Positions 35,978-47,781 of a stretch of DNA of 64,000 nt are shown here, one piece after another. The DNA lies in contig NC_091671.1 in the NCBI RefSeq assembly GCF_042453785.1, forward strand, positions 40,752,501-40,816,500, given 5' to 3'. The stretch is from Malus domestica. Its lineage: Eukaryota; Streptophyta; Magnoliopsida; Rosales; Rosaceae. The notes under the pieces are model-generated. The model worked only from the letters and a program-made list of their open reading frames with translations. It was not told the origin of the DNA and searched no databases. The position numbers and the translations under genes were made by a program. The first letter of the stretch is position 1. The number at the start of each line of letters is the position of its first letter.

Positions 35978-38533
35978 ATGGAAGACTTGGGCAATAATCA
36001 TAGACTGGACAGTATAAGCAGTGCTGTAAGAAAGAAGAGAAGTCAAACGTTTCGTCGACCTCGACCTGATTCATATACTGAACTCCATGATCAGTCACCG
36101 TTGTCATCAACTACACCTTCAGATGATCAGAGCAAGGTCTCTAGTGATGAGAATGCAGGTTGTGATGCCAATTCGAAGAGAAAAGAATTAAGTCTTAATG
36201 AATGCATGGCCAGGGGGTCTTCTGCAGCAGGTAATGGCAAAAAATCTCACAAAAAGGATAGTAAGGGTGGAGGATGTAATTCGTTTTACAAGAATGAGAC
36301 AGGACGAAATGGGAGCAATAACAAGCGTTCTGACGAAGGTTGCCTTGCCCCTGCTAATGGGAAGAGCTCAAGCTTAATGAAGGATGATTTGATATTGGAG
36401 TCAATAAGTGATGATGCATTTAATGGGAGAAATGGTGAAAGTCCAAGTACTAGGTTGTCAGGGTTAGATGGATGTGGAAATGAGAACAAGGTTAAAAAGG
36501 TTAAGCTCAAGGTTGGTGGTGTCACACGAACAATTCAGGCCAACTCTACATTGAATGGTACAACGGAGGGTGGGTCTTCTACAAAGACTGCTCGATTGTC
36601 AGATGTGTCTAGACCACGGCAGAAGCAAAATCTTCTGGTAATAACTATTGCTCTTCTTAGCATGAATCAGGGACTCAGTATCTTCCCAATTATACGAAGA
36701 GGATTTTTAAGTTTTTGAGGTCTTGCATCATATTATTTGAGATTTATGCGTAAGCATTTGTGTTATGGGGCCTTAATGTCTTTGTTAAAAATTTGAACTT
36801 TGAGTGTACTTATTAGAAAGAATGTTAATTTTGTTTTTCAAAATTTGTTGTAATCAACTTGCTTGTTCGTTTGACCAGAGCAGACAGTCTACTAGTCACC
36901 ACGTGGATCATGTTAATTGGATAAATGGATATTTGGAATCTCTTTATGTATGGAAATTTATCTTTTGCAATTATGTGTGCATATGAGCATAATAAATGCA
37001 TATGTTATGGTTAGTCTATTAAGATATTTTCATTAAACAAATTTTTTTCATAGCAGGGAAATTCGGACGATATTCATTCTCCTTCGGATAAGAAGCGAGG
37101 CTTAAAAGGAATTCCATGGAAGGATTTCTCAAGAAGTGGTGTTAGTCTTGGCAGAGATAATTATTCGATGGGCAGGACAGCAGGAAAGAATACCTCTGGA
37201 AAGGAAGGCGATATATCTGAACCAGTTCGTAAGAGCAAGCGAGTGCCTAAGAGGCGCGTCCTTGATGGAGATTTTGGAGATGAAGAAGAGGATGATGAGA
37301 TTCGGTATTTGGAGAAACTCAAAATATCGAAGGTTGCTGCAGTGTATAGAGATGATGATGATGAATCAAGCAGGAAGCACAGAAAACTTTCTGCAGTTTC
37401 CAACATTGATAATGCCAGTGCATCAAGGTTGGATAAAGACCTTAAAAGGAAGTCAAGAACCGATAGAGTATCTGGAGACACTGATTATGAGGAAGAACAA
37501 GATTCTTTATCTGATGGGGAGCTTGAAGGTAAAAAGAAACAGAAGAAGGAAGCTGTTGACTCTTTGATGGATGGTAAGAAGGAAATGACTCTCACAACTC
37601 GTCAAAGGGCCCTTCAGTCGGGCAAAGATGCGGCCCCTGGTTCAAGCTTAATTGAGTTTCCTAACGGATTACCACCTGCACCATCTAGAAGTGAGCTTTT
37701 CCACCATGATTTCATGTCCTTTGAATTTTTTGTTACTGTAGTTAATTGTAATATTTACATGTTATTGTTTTGGTTGACCACAGAGCAAAAGGAGAAACTT
37801 ACAGATGTGGAGCAGCAACTGAAGAAAGCTGAGGTTGCTCAGAGACGAAGAATGCAGGTTGAGAAGGCTGCTAGGGAATCAGAGGTATGTTTGTTATTTG
37901 CCTTACTTTCATCATGCCCATTAATTTCTTCTAAGTTAGAAGTGGAAATCAGACTTATTTATGTAGTTATTTCTTGTTATTGAATTATGTAGGCTGAGGC
38001 TATTAGAAAAATTCTCGGTCAAGATTCCAGCAGGAAGAAGCGAGAAGACAAGATAAAGAAGCGACAAGAGGAAATTGCACAGGTATTGAAACCTATGAGA
38101 TGATCTCCCTCCCTTCCTCTTTCTCTGTCTCTGTAACATGCTAGCAGTTCGGTCCTATCACTCGTTATTTTATGCAGGAGAGGGCGGCTAATGCGTTGAC
38201 ACTTCCGCCAAACACCATCAGAACTGTGATGGGCCCTGTGGGTACTATAGTGACATTCTCCAACGACATGGGTCTCCCCGGTTTATTTGATGCTAAACCC
38301 TGCAGGTAATTACTTTTCTTGCAAGTTCTACCCAATATCTATGCCTGTTTCCTGATAGGGTGTAACTTCTTGTGGCATGGAAATTCAGCTATCCTCCTCA
38401 GCGTGAGAATTGTGCGGGTCCATCGTGTACCAATCCATACAAGTATAGGGATTCTAAGTCCAAGCTTCCTCTTTGCAGTCTTAAGTGCTACAAGGCAATC
38501 CAGGAAAAGACGGCAGTAGAAAATACATGCTAA
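35978..38533 (+). CDS. INO80 complex subunit B-like protein (PAPA-1 domain, HIT zinc finger)
   Basis: Nuclear subunit of the INO80 chromatin remodeller (Ies2/PAPA-1 homologue). Coding exons 35978-36637, 36879-36902 (a 24-base exon, less certain), 37057-37690, 37784-37884, 37993-38082, 38178-38305 and 38389-38533 give 593 aa. The N-terminal half is Ser/Asp/Lys-rich and disordered, with basic runs (KKSHKKD, KKVKLKVGG). A central acidic/basic segment contains FGDEEEDDEIRYLEKLK. The PAPA-1 region is coiled and basic (LTDVEQQLKKAEVAQRRRMQ, then KKREDKIKKRQEEIAQERAA). It continues into TLPPNTIRTVMGPVGTIVTF and GLPGLFD. The C-terminus is a HIT-type zinc finger: NCAGPSCTNPYKYRDSKSKL, LCSLKCYK and a final Cys. 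The frame is intact. Confidence 0.88.
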
Positions 38534-39484
38534 TGTCTGCAACAATCTTGTTCTAGCTTTGAAGTTGCATCCCGCAGAGTGAGGCAACATTCCATTCTTT
38601 TCAATGGCATCTTTCGGAAATGGCGGGGGATGCTGATGATTCTACACAGAGTAGTTGATAACTATTAAGTACATATTTAGGGGGTTTGTGGGAGAAGATT
38701 CTTAACTCAGAGTAGAGATTTTTATACAAGTACAGATTGTTTATCCGTTGCATATAATATAGCCCCTCTCCATCTCAATGGTATTGCATTTGCACTTCCA
38801 TCTGAGCAAAATTACATTTTCATGTTTCAATTGGTGAAAACAATTGGTTAAAAATGCTTGTACTGTATAAGTACATTCTTGAGAAGAAACTGTTTATGTG
38901 CTTCTTCGGAAAGCCTTCCAAGTATTTTTACTTGAGCACTTGGACTTCTAATAAAATACGTACATGTTTATGATAAAAGCACTTCGAACGTAAGTGCTTA
39001 CGAGTAGAATCAATCTCAACAAGTCCTCAAAATTGGTTAGACTAGTTGACTAGGACAATGCGTTCTGCACATTGCATTTGTGTATCCCTATTTTGTAGTT
39101 ATTGATTAAAGTAGTTTAATATATCGCTTGTTAAAAAAACTAGGATCAATTTCAAAAATAAAATCTTGCTCGTGTGCTTTTCCACCGAGTTGTATTTTCG
39201 TCCCTAAAATCCAAATAACAATCCTACAAATTATGGGCTACGTATTAATGGGCCCATGGGCTTTAGGCTTGGAAGGTGGAGAAGGCCCAAAAAAGTTAAG
39301 AATCGGGTGGAAGATAATTACAGAGTGGAAGGTGGTAAGGTGTTGCTTGCTCCAACGCTCCACTCTCCCTGAAGCCTGCCGCCGTGTGAGCTTCCTTCCT
39401 TTCTTTACTTTTTGCAGATAAGGCGCCAAACAATTCAACTTCGTCATTTCTTCCCCAACAATTTACACTCCGACCAACTCAGAA
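38534..39484. other. INO80B 3' UTR and ClpP5 promoter
   Basis: Tandem same-strand genes about 950 bases apart. 38534-38800 is probably 3' UTR. 38880-39010 has MITE-like text (AAGCACTTCG, AAGTGCTTACG). The last 150 bases before 39485 hold a CT-rich leader. A repeat pair, GGAAGGTGG/GTGGAAGGTGG, is at 39271-39335. Confidence 0.4.
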
Positions 39485-40765
39485 ATGGCGCAGACCTGCG
39501 TTTCCACCTCCGCCTCTGCTCTCAGATTCAACTCCCTCGTCTTCGCTCCAAACCCTAGCTCTTCTCCCCAACCGAAGACCCTCTCTCTCCCCTTCCAACG
39601 CCTTCCTTCAAGGTAATTTAGCTTCTGATTCACTCTCTGCATTTAAATTTTTTCTAGGTTGTTCATTCGTGATCGCAAGGTCACGGTTCGAGTCGTGAAA
39701 ACAAAAGCAGGATAAGGTTGTGTACTATAGACGCTCCCAGACTCTCGCAAAGCGGGGAGCTTTTGCTTGGGGTAGCCCTTTTTTCCTTAGTTAGTGAAAT
39801 TTCATATTTTTTTTAATACTTAATAGAACTATTTGGATTCGTTAAGATAAGAAATTTGATGTTTCATAATTTGGAAAATAGCGGAAAACCCAGAAATCCA
39901 GGTAATTGGTGAGAAAATTGATGGGGATAATCGAAAGCAATGCTATGTGTTATTTTTGTGTGTTTCTAGACGTTTGGGAAACTTATTCTGCTTAAGCTAA
40001 ACATATGGGATGCACAGACATTAAATTTCCGCTAACCCAGTTCTGTAGATTTTGTACTTCTGCTTTATTCATGGAAATTTGGTTAATTTGGTGAATGTGA
40101 ATGCAACGTAAAGGAAAGCTTTTTCCATTTTATCGGGGTCGGATAAAACTTTATGGTTATAATGGTTTGCAGGAAGTTGACAAATTTAGTTGGGAGCAGC
40201 AAAAAGAGTTCTCCAGTGAAAGCTATCTACTCAGGTGAATTTTGGACACCGGCAGACAAGAATTCTCGTCAAGGAATTTGGTCCATAAGGTGGATTTAGT
40301 GTGCATGCATTATTAATATCTTCTCGGATAGGAAAGGTTGTGCATATCTTTCATTTTTTTTACGTCACTATGAATTTGATGTTGTAGGGAGGATGTGCAA
40401 GTTCCATCTTCGCCATACTTCCCTGCGTATGCCCAGGGACAGGGGCCACCCCCCATGGTGCAAGAACGCTTTCAAAGTGTTATTAGTCAGCTTTTCCAAT
40501 ATGTAAGGAGTAGCTATTTGTGTTTTTCTTCCTGTTTAATTTAGCGTGTTTTGCATCGGTAGTTAGTTTCTTTTAACTAATGCTTTTCTTGTTTACATGA
40601 CTGTCAGAGAATAATACGTTGTGGGGGAGCTGTTGATGATGATATGGCAAACATAATTGTTGCTCAACTTCTTTACCTTGATGCTGTTGATCCTCAGAAG
40701 GTCTGTACTTTTCTATTTCTGTTCTTTGCTTATCACTTTTCTATTTCTGTTCTTTGCTTATCGTT

Positions 40766-40821
<56 letters not shown>

Positions 40822-42442
40822 GTTTCTTGCAGTGATTTTTGGAATTGAACGTATTTTTCCAATTGATTGATCAGATTGTCTCTTCTGATTTCTGAACAGG
40901 ATATTGTGATGTATGTAAATTCACCAGGAGGATCTGTTACTGCTGGTACGATCTATCTTACAAAATTGTCTTGCTATGTTTACAATTTTTGTTCGTAAGG
41001 CAATTGTTATATGTTACTTGAATAACTAGCTCTTTATCTGCTTAGGTATGGCCGTTTTTGACACAATGAGGCATATTCGACCTGACGTCTCCACAGTATG
41101 TGTTGGACTTGCTGCTAGGTACCTGCCTCTATCATAGACTCTTCTCTTTCCCAGTTACTACTAATGAGTCTTCCATTGTTCTGTATGTGTCTAGTGTTAG
41201 CTTATATGGATACAAATAGTAGCTTTGGGAATTAAATTTATTCTAAACACAATTTTTTATGCTGCTTCACAGATACTCTTGACTTGATTTGCTTAATTTT
41301 TTTCGTTCGATTCCTCCATTTTATTGTCTTTCCGAGTGATGCTGCTGGCTATTACTGTTCTGTCTTGGATTCTTCTCCCATTTTATTAAAAAAGTAAAAA
41401 TTTAAGGTATTCTTCTCCGTTGTATGAGTGGAGATGCTGATGCAGATTTAGGCTTTAGTTTGTGAAAGATTACATTTGTTTAATGCTTATACGTAACGTC
41501 TTATGTCAACTAGTTCTTCAGAATTTCAGCTATTTATTGATGGCAAGATTTCTTACTTGTTGGTTGTTGCTAATGTTAGCAACTGAAACAGAATGTCTGT
41601 TACCACTGACCAGTAATTGATATATGTATTTGCTTTTTCATAAACAGTATGGGAGCTTTCCTGCTTAGCGCTGGTACCAAAGGTAGCAATTCCTGTAGAC
41701 CTTTGGTTTGTATAATTTGTGGTTTTGTGTCCTAAAGTTTGCTAAGTACTTTTCATATTTGCTGCATTAATTCACTGAAGGAAAAAGGTACAGCTTGCCA
41801 AATTCGAGGATAATGATCCATCAGCCTCTTGGTGGAGCTCAAGGTGGGCAAACTGACATCGATATTCAGGTATGTTATTTGTTTCCAGTTGTGAAACCTT
41901 TCTGTGTCAACCGAAAGCCAAAAAGGATTAACCTCTCTCCCTATATAGTGGGACCTCAAGTTACTTTAGCAATCACATCTTGCTTAATCTTTTATTGCTG
42001 GTAATCATGCCCGTCTATTTTGGTACTTCAACCTTTATAGGTTAAAGTAGAACTCTCGATGTCTTGAAAATTTAACCCGCCATTAAGGAAGATTAGGTTT
42101 CAAAGATTTGTAGAAGGCTTTGGTCTGCTATTTTTTTGAATGGGTTGGTGTGTATTGTTTTTACCCGCCATCAAATCTCTAAGCAGTTGTCGTTCTATGC
42201 AGGCAAATGAGATGCTACATCATAAGGCAAACTTGAATGGTTATCTCGCCTACCACACTGGTCAAAGTCTTGAAAAGATCAACCAAGACACGGATCGCGA
42301 TTTCTTCATGAGTGCGAAGGAAGCCCAAGAATACGGGCTTATAGATGGCGTTATATCGAATCCACTCAAAGCTTTCCAACCTTTGGCTGCCCCAACAGCG
42401 ATTGAAGATGAATCTGCTGAGCAGACGGTTGCAGACAGTTAG
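39485..42442 (+). CDS. CLPP5: Plastid Clp protease proteolytic subunit 5
   Basis: Nuclear-encoded ClpP-type serine peptidase of the chloroplast stromal Clp core. Exons 39485-39612, 40173-40289, 40388-40502, 40608-40700, 40900-40945, 41046-41118, 41648-41682, 41781-41869 and 42203-42442 give 311 aa. The Ser/Pro-rich N-terminus ([18 protein letters not shown]) is a transit peptide. The core begins near [20 protein letters not shown], with the oxyanion-hole glycines in [10 protein letters not shown]. The catalytic triad is Ser191 in GLAASMGAF, split by an intron inside the Ser codon, His216 in MIHQPLGG and Asp261 in NQDTDRD. All three are present, unlike the inactive ClpR subunits. [18 protein letters not shown] and [20 protein letters not shown] fit ClpP5 better than ClpP3, P4 or P6. 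The C-terminus is short and acidic. Confidence 0.95.
39665..39790 (+). mobile_element. tRNA-derived SINE relic in ClpP5 intron 1
   Basis: GATCGCAAGGTCACGGTTCG continues into a tRNA-like B-box (GGTTCGAGTCG). It is followed by GGATAAGGTTGTGTACTATA, GCGGGGAGCTTTTGCTTGGG and GTAGCCCTTTTTT. This is the order found in Au-type plant SINEs. The A-box half looks worn. Confidence 0.7.
40765..40818. repeat. (CT)n microsatellite in a ClpP5 intron
   Basis: About 48 bases of uninterrupted CT dinucleotides within intron 4, downstream of a repeated TTTCTATTTCTGTTCTTTGC phrase (40708-40758). Confidence 0.95.
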
Positions 42443-42834
42443 AGGTGAATCTAGTGTCCGAACTTTACGGTTTGTTGCAAGTAACGACCTGGATATGTTG
42501 TAGAGTTGTATGGTGAGAAGAGGGATATATTTACGGGGTTAACTTTTAATGCTGGATGGCGTTAATATCCGTCAACCAGTGTAGAGAAACGCTAGTTTTG
42601 CTGTTGGTTTCCTCTGAACTACTAATACTTGAATCATGAAAGAATAGAAATTTCTCTTGGTATCTTTAAGCATCCTATTCTGGTATGAAATAAAGAAGGG
42701 ATAAAAAAAACCCTCTGGCATGCTGGTTTTTCAGTCATGCATCCGAAATTTTTGTTCAATGGTAGGATCGGTTGGACTGTTCGACCCACTTACATATAAA
42801 TTATCCACTACCACTAGGTCTCCTGCATATGCAT
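42443..42834. other. ClpP5 3' flank
   Basis: Probable 3' UTR to about 42700, then unassigned sequence before the repeat. Confidence 0.4.
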
Positions 42835-43302
42835 TGTTCTAAAATCATCATCTAGCGCCACCTCGGCCTCGTTTATGCACTAGACGGCTGGTTTCCTTTT
42901 TTGATTAATTCCTAAGCTTTTTAAAATTAAAAAGGGCATCTTGACCATCTAGGTGGCCCTCTTAGACCGTCTGGATCACGACTCTTATTTATGCATAAAA
43001 TAAATAACTTTTATTTTGTATTTTATTTTTTTAATTCATGGTAAGAGACTTGTTTAATACTTGATCCCTTTCAATCGTTATAATACTTTATAATCTATGT
43101 GTCATTCTATTTTGCAACTTATATATTATAATTATGTACTTTTTTAACTATAAGTATACATTTATTTATATGTTATACAATAAATTTAATTAAAATTAAA
43201 AATAAAAAAAATAAATAAACTGTCTAGGCCCCTTGCTTAGACTCCTAGGCGCTGGGTTCCTATCCGTAGCCTCGCTAGTGCTTAGCGCCTTTTGGAACCT
43301 TG
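42835..43302 (+). repeat. CTAGGC-rich MITE-like repeat, copy 3
   Basis: About 468 bases, from TTCTAAAATCATCATCTAGC to GCGCCTTTTGGAACCTTG. The core carries GGTAAGAGACTTGTTTAATACT, as in copy 2. The complement of its end, CAAGGTTCCAAAAGGCGC, resembles the start of copy 1, supporting terminal inverted repeats. Confidence 0.75.
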
Positions 43303-43355
43303 TGTAGGTACAAACCTCAATGTAAGGGTTGCACTCCTTTGTGCGTGGGTTTGGG

Positions 43356-43551
43356 GATTTGGATCCTCTCCTCAGCCAACGGAGAGGATCCTCCCGATTA
43401 ACCATTATGGGCCGTTAGATTTTCATCTAACGGCTATAATTATTATAACTTTAAAAGGACCTCCTGTTTGTAGCCGTTGGATTTTTATCCAACGGCTCAC
43501 AATGGTTGGTCAGGATGATCCTCACCATTGGCTCAGGAGAGGATCCAAATC
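43356..43551. mobile_element. MITE with 22-base terminal inverted repeats
   Basis: The left end runs GATTTGGATCCTCTCC and on to 43377. The right end at 43530-43551 is its complement with one mismatch. Inside are two strong palindromes: GCCGTTAGAT-TTTC-ATCTAACGGC (about 43411-43434) and AGCCGTTGGAT paired with ATCCAACGGCT (about 43471-43497). No coding capacity. Confidence 0.8.
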
Positions 43552-43634
43552 TTGGGTTTAGTAACCTATGTAGTCTTCTCCATTGGCTCAGGAAAGGATC
43601 CAAATCCTGGATTTGGTAACCTATGTAGTCTTGA
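43525..43634. repeat. 55-base tandem duplication overlapping the MITE end
   Basis: The right MITE end plus flank, starting CCATTGGCTCAGGA and ending CCTATGTAGTCTT, is repeated at a 55-base interval (43525 and 43580). Confidence 0.8.
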
Positions 43635-44382
43635 CATTGGACACAAGAATTTCTCTCCTTTTACGGTCGGTGGTGGTGAACTTGTTTAAACCTATTAATG
43701 CTGGTAACTTAGAGTGGTAGAAAAGGATAATGATTGGTGATTGGAATCTTCAAAAGCTTGAATGACTTCTACGGCACGTGACTTGCACGCCTGGTCCAGA
43801 GATGGCTACTTGTTATAGTTTGATGTTTGGCTTTTTGTAAAGGGAATCTGCAACCATAAAACACCAAAAAACAAATAAAACATAGACTTTGTGGATTGCA
43901 CAGATTCCAGTACCTAATACTTATTTTATTAAAAAAATTAAAGAAAATGGCAAAGAAACAAACAAACAAACATCTCTCCCTCCGTCCCTCCCCTCCACCA
44001 AATCAACCGAATCCGCATGCTTGTTGGATTCTTTTTACGAGGGTTTCAGAAATTCGTAAATCGTGATCGTTTATTATATATCGTGCGATCAAAAGTTATT
44101 TTAAATATTTTTATTTAAAATTAAACATAAGTAGTACTTGACAAAAACTGATTGCACGATGTACGATGAATGAACACGATTCACAAATCCTTACAATCCT
44201 CACCAAAAGGATCCGAAGAGGATCCTGTTGGAAATCAACCACCCACAAAGTTAAAACTCTCTGGAAAGCAGGACGGACGGACGGCTCTTCCACCGAACCA
44301 AAACCACTCAAGAAAAAGAGCACACTCACTAACAACACCACATCTCCAAAAGATGTGTGATGAGCACTCGTGCACCTCGTGC
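43635..44382. other. Intergenic with a GGATCC-ended MITE relic
   Basis: 44025-44230 has inverted ends with GATTCGTTT/GGATCC words like the 34.3-kb MITE, including CGTGCGATCA against TGATTGCACGATGT. No gene seen in the rest. Confidence 0.4.
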
Positions 44383-44765
44383 CATCTTTAATTCACTTAT
44401 AGATAGCACCTCTCAATGTGTGGCGAGAGAAATTTAAGTGTATTGATATGATTACGTATTATTGTGTGTTTTTATTTTTTACACGATAGTGTGTGATTGA
44501 TTCAGATATTGTCATTGGTGCATTCCAAGCGCTTGCTAAAATGACGGTTCCCAAGCTGATTATAGGAAAGTGTTTCGATTTTTTTGCATGCGAATGTGTA
44601 ATCAAGTAAGATATTGACATTGTGGCATTCCAAGTGCATATAATGGACGTGGTTCTCTAGGCAAGTAACATGTGCACGTGTTTCGATTTTTACCCATAAT
44701 AATACGTAATTGAGTTAAATATCGTCGCTGCTAATTTCATTCCAGATGCGTACAAATTCTTTTCG
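44383..44765. repeat. Degenerate tandem repeat, about 105-112-base period
   Basis: Three diverged units near 44489, 44592 and 44703. Each has a TGATTGA/TAATCAAG/TAATTGAG start, then AGATATTG-CATTG and a GCATTCCAAG(C/T)GC motif. The first two also share GTGTTTCGATTTTT. Related wording occurs at 7665-7700. Confidence 0.6.
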
Positions 44766-45061
44766 ACTATGTGTATGTATGTATTAGAAGGACAGTGTTG
44801 AAGTGACTTAAACCTACCCCCACTCGATCATTAACTTTTTTCTCATGAGTGTGATGACAAAGTGATCCAACTTTTCTCATTTTGTGAACCCAAATATTAG
44901 AAAAAAAAAATATTGTAAAAGATGCCTACAAAAAACAACTGGTGGTGGGTTGTGTGGGATGAACAAGAACAAGAAGATGACATATATTATTGACAATACA
45001 TATATTTTAGGTACATAGTTCTAAAAACACTAAAAAACAAACGTTTTAATTTTCACATGGA

Positions 45062-46423
45062 TCAAGAAGGGACAGAGGGAATCCTTTCAATTCCAAAGGA
45101 AAGATTGTTAGTCCTCCCCATGAAGCTTGGGAAGGATGAAAATGTTGGTAGTTCTTCAAGCTCATCAAAAAAGTCATTGTTTTCTTCTGATAATTTGGGT
45201 GTTGAGAAGCTCATCAGCTGAGAATATGACAGTGACAGTGGCTCTTGCTCTTCATCCAATAAGAACCCAAAACTCGTGTCGTGAGCCGTAAAAATGTGTT
45301 CTTCTTGGGAAGATCTGATTGGGGATTCGATGTAGTGGAAGCGTTCTTCCAATTTCCCATGTTCTTGTTCGTGATCTTGTTTTTTATCCTGATCTTGCTT
45401 TTGATCTTGTTCTTGTTCTTGATCATCTTCTTGTTCTTGCTCTTGCTTCTGATCATCTTCTTGTTCTTGTTGGGTCTGTTCATCTTCTTGTTCTTGTTGG
45501 GTAGTAGAGATCACATTCACATCAGGAGGACCTGGATGATTGTGGCTGGAAGTGTAGGTAATTATGAGAACTGAAGCATCGGTTTTGCTTCTTTCCACTT
45601 GTTTTTTCGCCGAGCAACCCTTCGATGTACTGCAACGGTAGTACCCCCTGCATCATCGGGTGGTTTCTCGGTCAGTCGCGGTGCAAACCACTCTTATCAA
45701 CAAAAATACCAACAAAACTAAAACATTGTACTAACTTTGAAATCACACCATATACCAATCAAAGCTTCCAAATTTCTTGATATATGATCATAGATGACAG
45801 CATGCATGAGTACAAATAATCAAGGTAGTGATTTTCCCCTTCTGCACTTCTCCCTTGTAAAAGTTCATTAATAGGCTTAGCCTTTGATGTGTCGGGAAAG
45901 AAAATTGGAGTGTGAAAATTCACTTTTTGTATGGGGACTTCCTAATTTGATTAGAGGAAATTGACATTTAATATGTGAGACCATGGAGTGACTGATCATG
46001 AGAAAAGAGAAAAATATAAAACCTTGGATAAGGAGATCCCTTGATGGGTTTTTGGCCATATTTCCTCCATGACCAAAGATCGGAAGGCGGCCCTTCATTC
46101 TTTAGCTTCCCAACATTAGCTCCTATCTTCACTGTCACAACAGTCTTCTCATGAGCCACCTTCCTACAACAATACAAGAACATGTATATGTTAAAACTAA
46201 AAATAACAAAAATACTTATAAAAGTTTATGATGAAATTTAAAAGGCAGTGATTTTCAAGCTTCCAGTTTCTCCTTCCGTACTCCTGTCCTCCCTTTGTTT
46301 CAGTACATCGTTTTTTGTTTGGTTTAGATAGATATATACCTACCTTCTTTTGGATGGCTGAGTTTCTGGCCTGAGATTTCTTGAAACATCTGAGTCTGGT
46401 TCTGGAGAAAGGGTTTCATCCAT
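45062..46423 (-). CDS. WRKY transcription factor, group IIe (WRKY65/69-like)
   Basis: Sequence-specific nuclear regulator expected to bind W-box DNA. Exons 46344-46423, 46023-46163 and 45062-45647 give 268 aa. The start at 46423 gives [20 protein letters not shown], then basic SKRRKVAHEK. WRKYGQK is at residues 59-65 inside [15 protein letters not shown], the group IIe wording. The zinc finger is C79-x5-C85-x23-H109-x-H111, a C2H2 pattern. The intron splits the domain after the Arg of SPYPR, the usual R-type position. Residues about 122-165 form a Gln/Glu/Asp repeat (QEQEDD-type), unusual in length. The tail is acidic and Ser-rich. GA/CT tracts upstream (46568-46605) are probably 5' UTR. Confidence 0.92.
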
Positions 46424-47781
46424 GCTCCTCCTCCTTGGTGATGTTCTATCTTCTTTTTTCCTTTTTTTTTTCTTCTGGGGATGGAGAAAAGGAAGCTGCA
46501 GAAGCAAATGACACTAAAAAGGAGGAAGAAATGGATCAAGATGAGACAGAAGAGTTGTCCAATTGATTAAGAGAGAGAGACAGGAGAGAGAAACAGAGTG
46601 AGAGAGAGGAAAGGGAAAGCAAAGGAGGAGGATAAGCTAAGAGATGACAGAAACCCCTCCAAGTTGCTTTCTCTCTTTCTTTTCACTCATTTAATATAAA
46701 TTTATGAACACTTACCATACGCACTGCACATATAACCACCTCCACCTTCCTCCCTCCCTTTCTCACTATTGCATATAGCCCCACCCCACCACATATCCAA
46801 TATTATTGCCCCACCCATTAGACAAGAGCCATGCAAAGGGATATTTTCAATGGACAACATGAACATGTTGGCCCCATACACCTTTTAATGCAGCCTTATA
46901 GAAATACAGTGGATGAATTTGGAAAATTATATGTAACAAGTAAATCTAATATCCACTGTCCACGAAAGGTTCAAATATGTATGTTAAGTTAGTTGATAAT
47001 AAATTTGTCTGCTTAAATAAAGTTTTAATTTTTTTCTCTTAAATTAGTGTAATTTGTAAAATATATATTGGCCAAACAAATTGAGAAATTGTGGAGTCGG
47101 TTATATGTAACCATTTTTTAGGGGAGGTATTGGTATTACACCCCCATATGATACTCTTTTATTAGCGATCGATCATTGATATTGTCTCGCTTCAAAGAGT
47201 TGAGACTTGAGAGGCATGAAAAATTAGGTGTACATTTTCTAATTTCGTTTTAGATATCAAGGAAAAATCTCTGCACACTCAAGCAACCCAAATAAGTTAA
47301 TGTAAACTGAGCATGAAAGATGAACCAAGTTGAAAACGCTAAAGTCTTTACTTGACTACGAATCCATCCAACCAAGTTGAAACCACATATTGCATTCCGG
47401 GTGCAACAATCAATTTCTACGTTTTGCACACAAAAGTTGAAAAATATGTGCTATACACCAGGAGACTATAAGGACAACATATTAAGACATGCACTACCAA
47501 AAGAGAGGTGAATAAAAATTATACAAGTTGACTAGTCTGCAAATTAAGACATATTAGACATGCACTACCAAAAGAGAACTAGTCTGCGAACTAACAAAAA
47601 TAACGAATGGTCGCCATCAAATGATTCATAACATAGATCAATAAGCCTAGTCTAAACGAGGGAGCAAAAGTTCACATACTTGTAATTGCAGAGATTTGCT
47701 TAATCATGTTCTTATGAGAATCGTTCTTGCTTGAAAATTTTCTCTTCTTAGAGGTAGAAGAGATTTGCTTATGGCTCCCAA
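46424..47781. other. WRKY upstream region and intergenic DNA
   Basis: 46424-46640 is probably leader and promoter. 47500-47580 contains a short direct repeat of GCACTACCAAAAGAGA. No other gene seen. Confidence 0.4.

Noticed and set aside
45214-45574. Open frames on both strands across the WRKY coding exon
   Set aside because: Shadows of the Gln/Glu repeat in the WRKY gene, which alone joins in frame to the WRKY domain.
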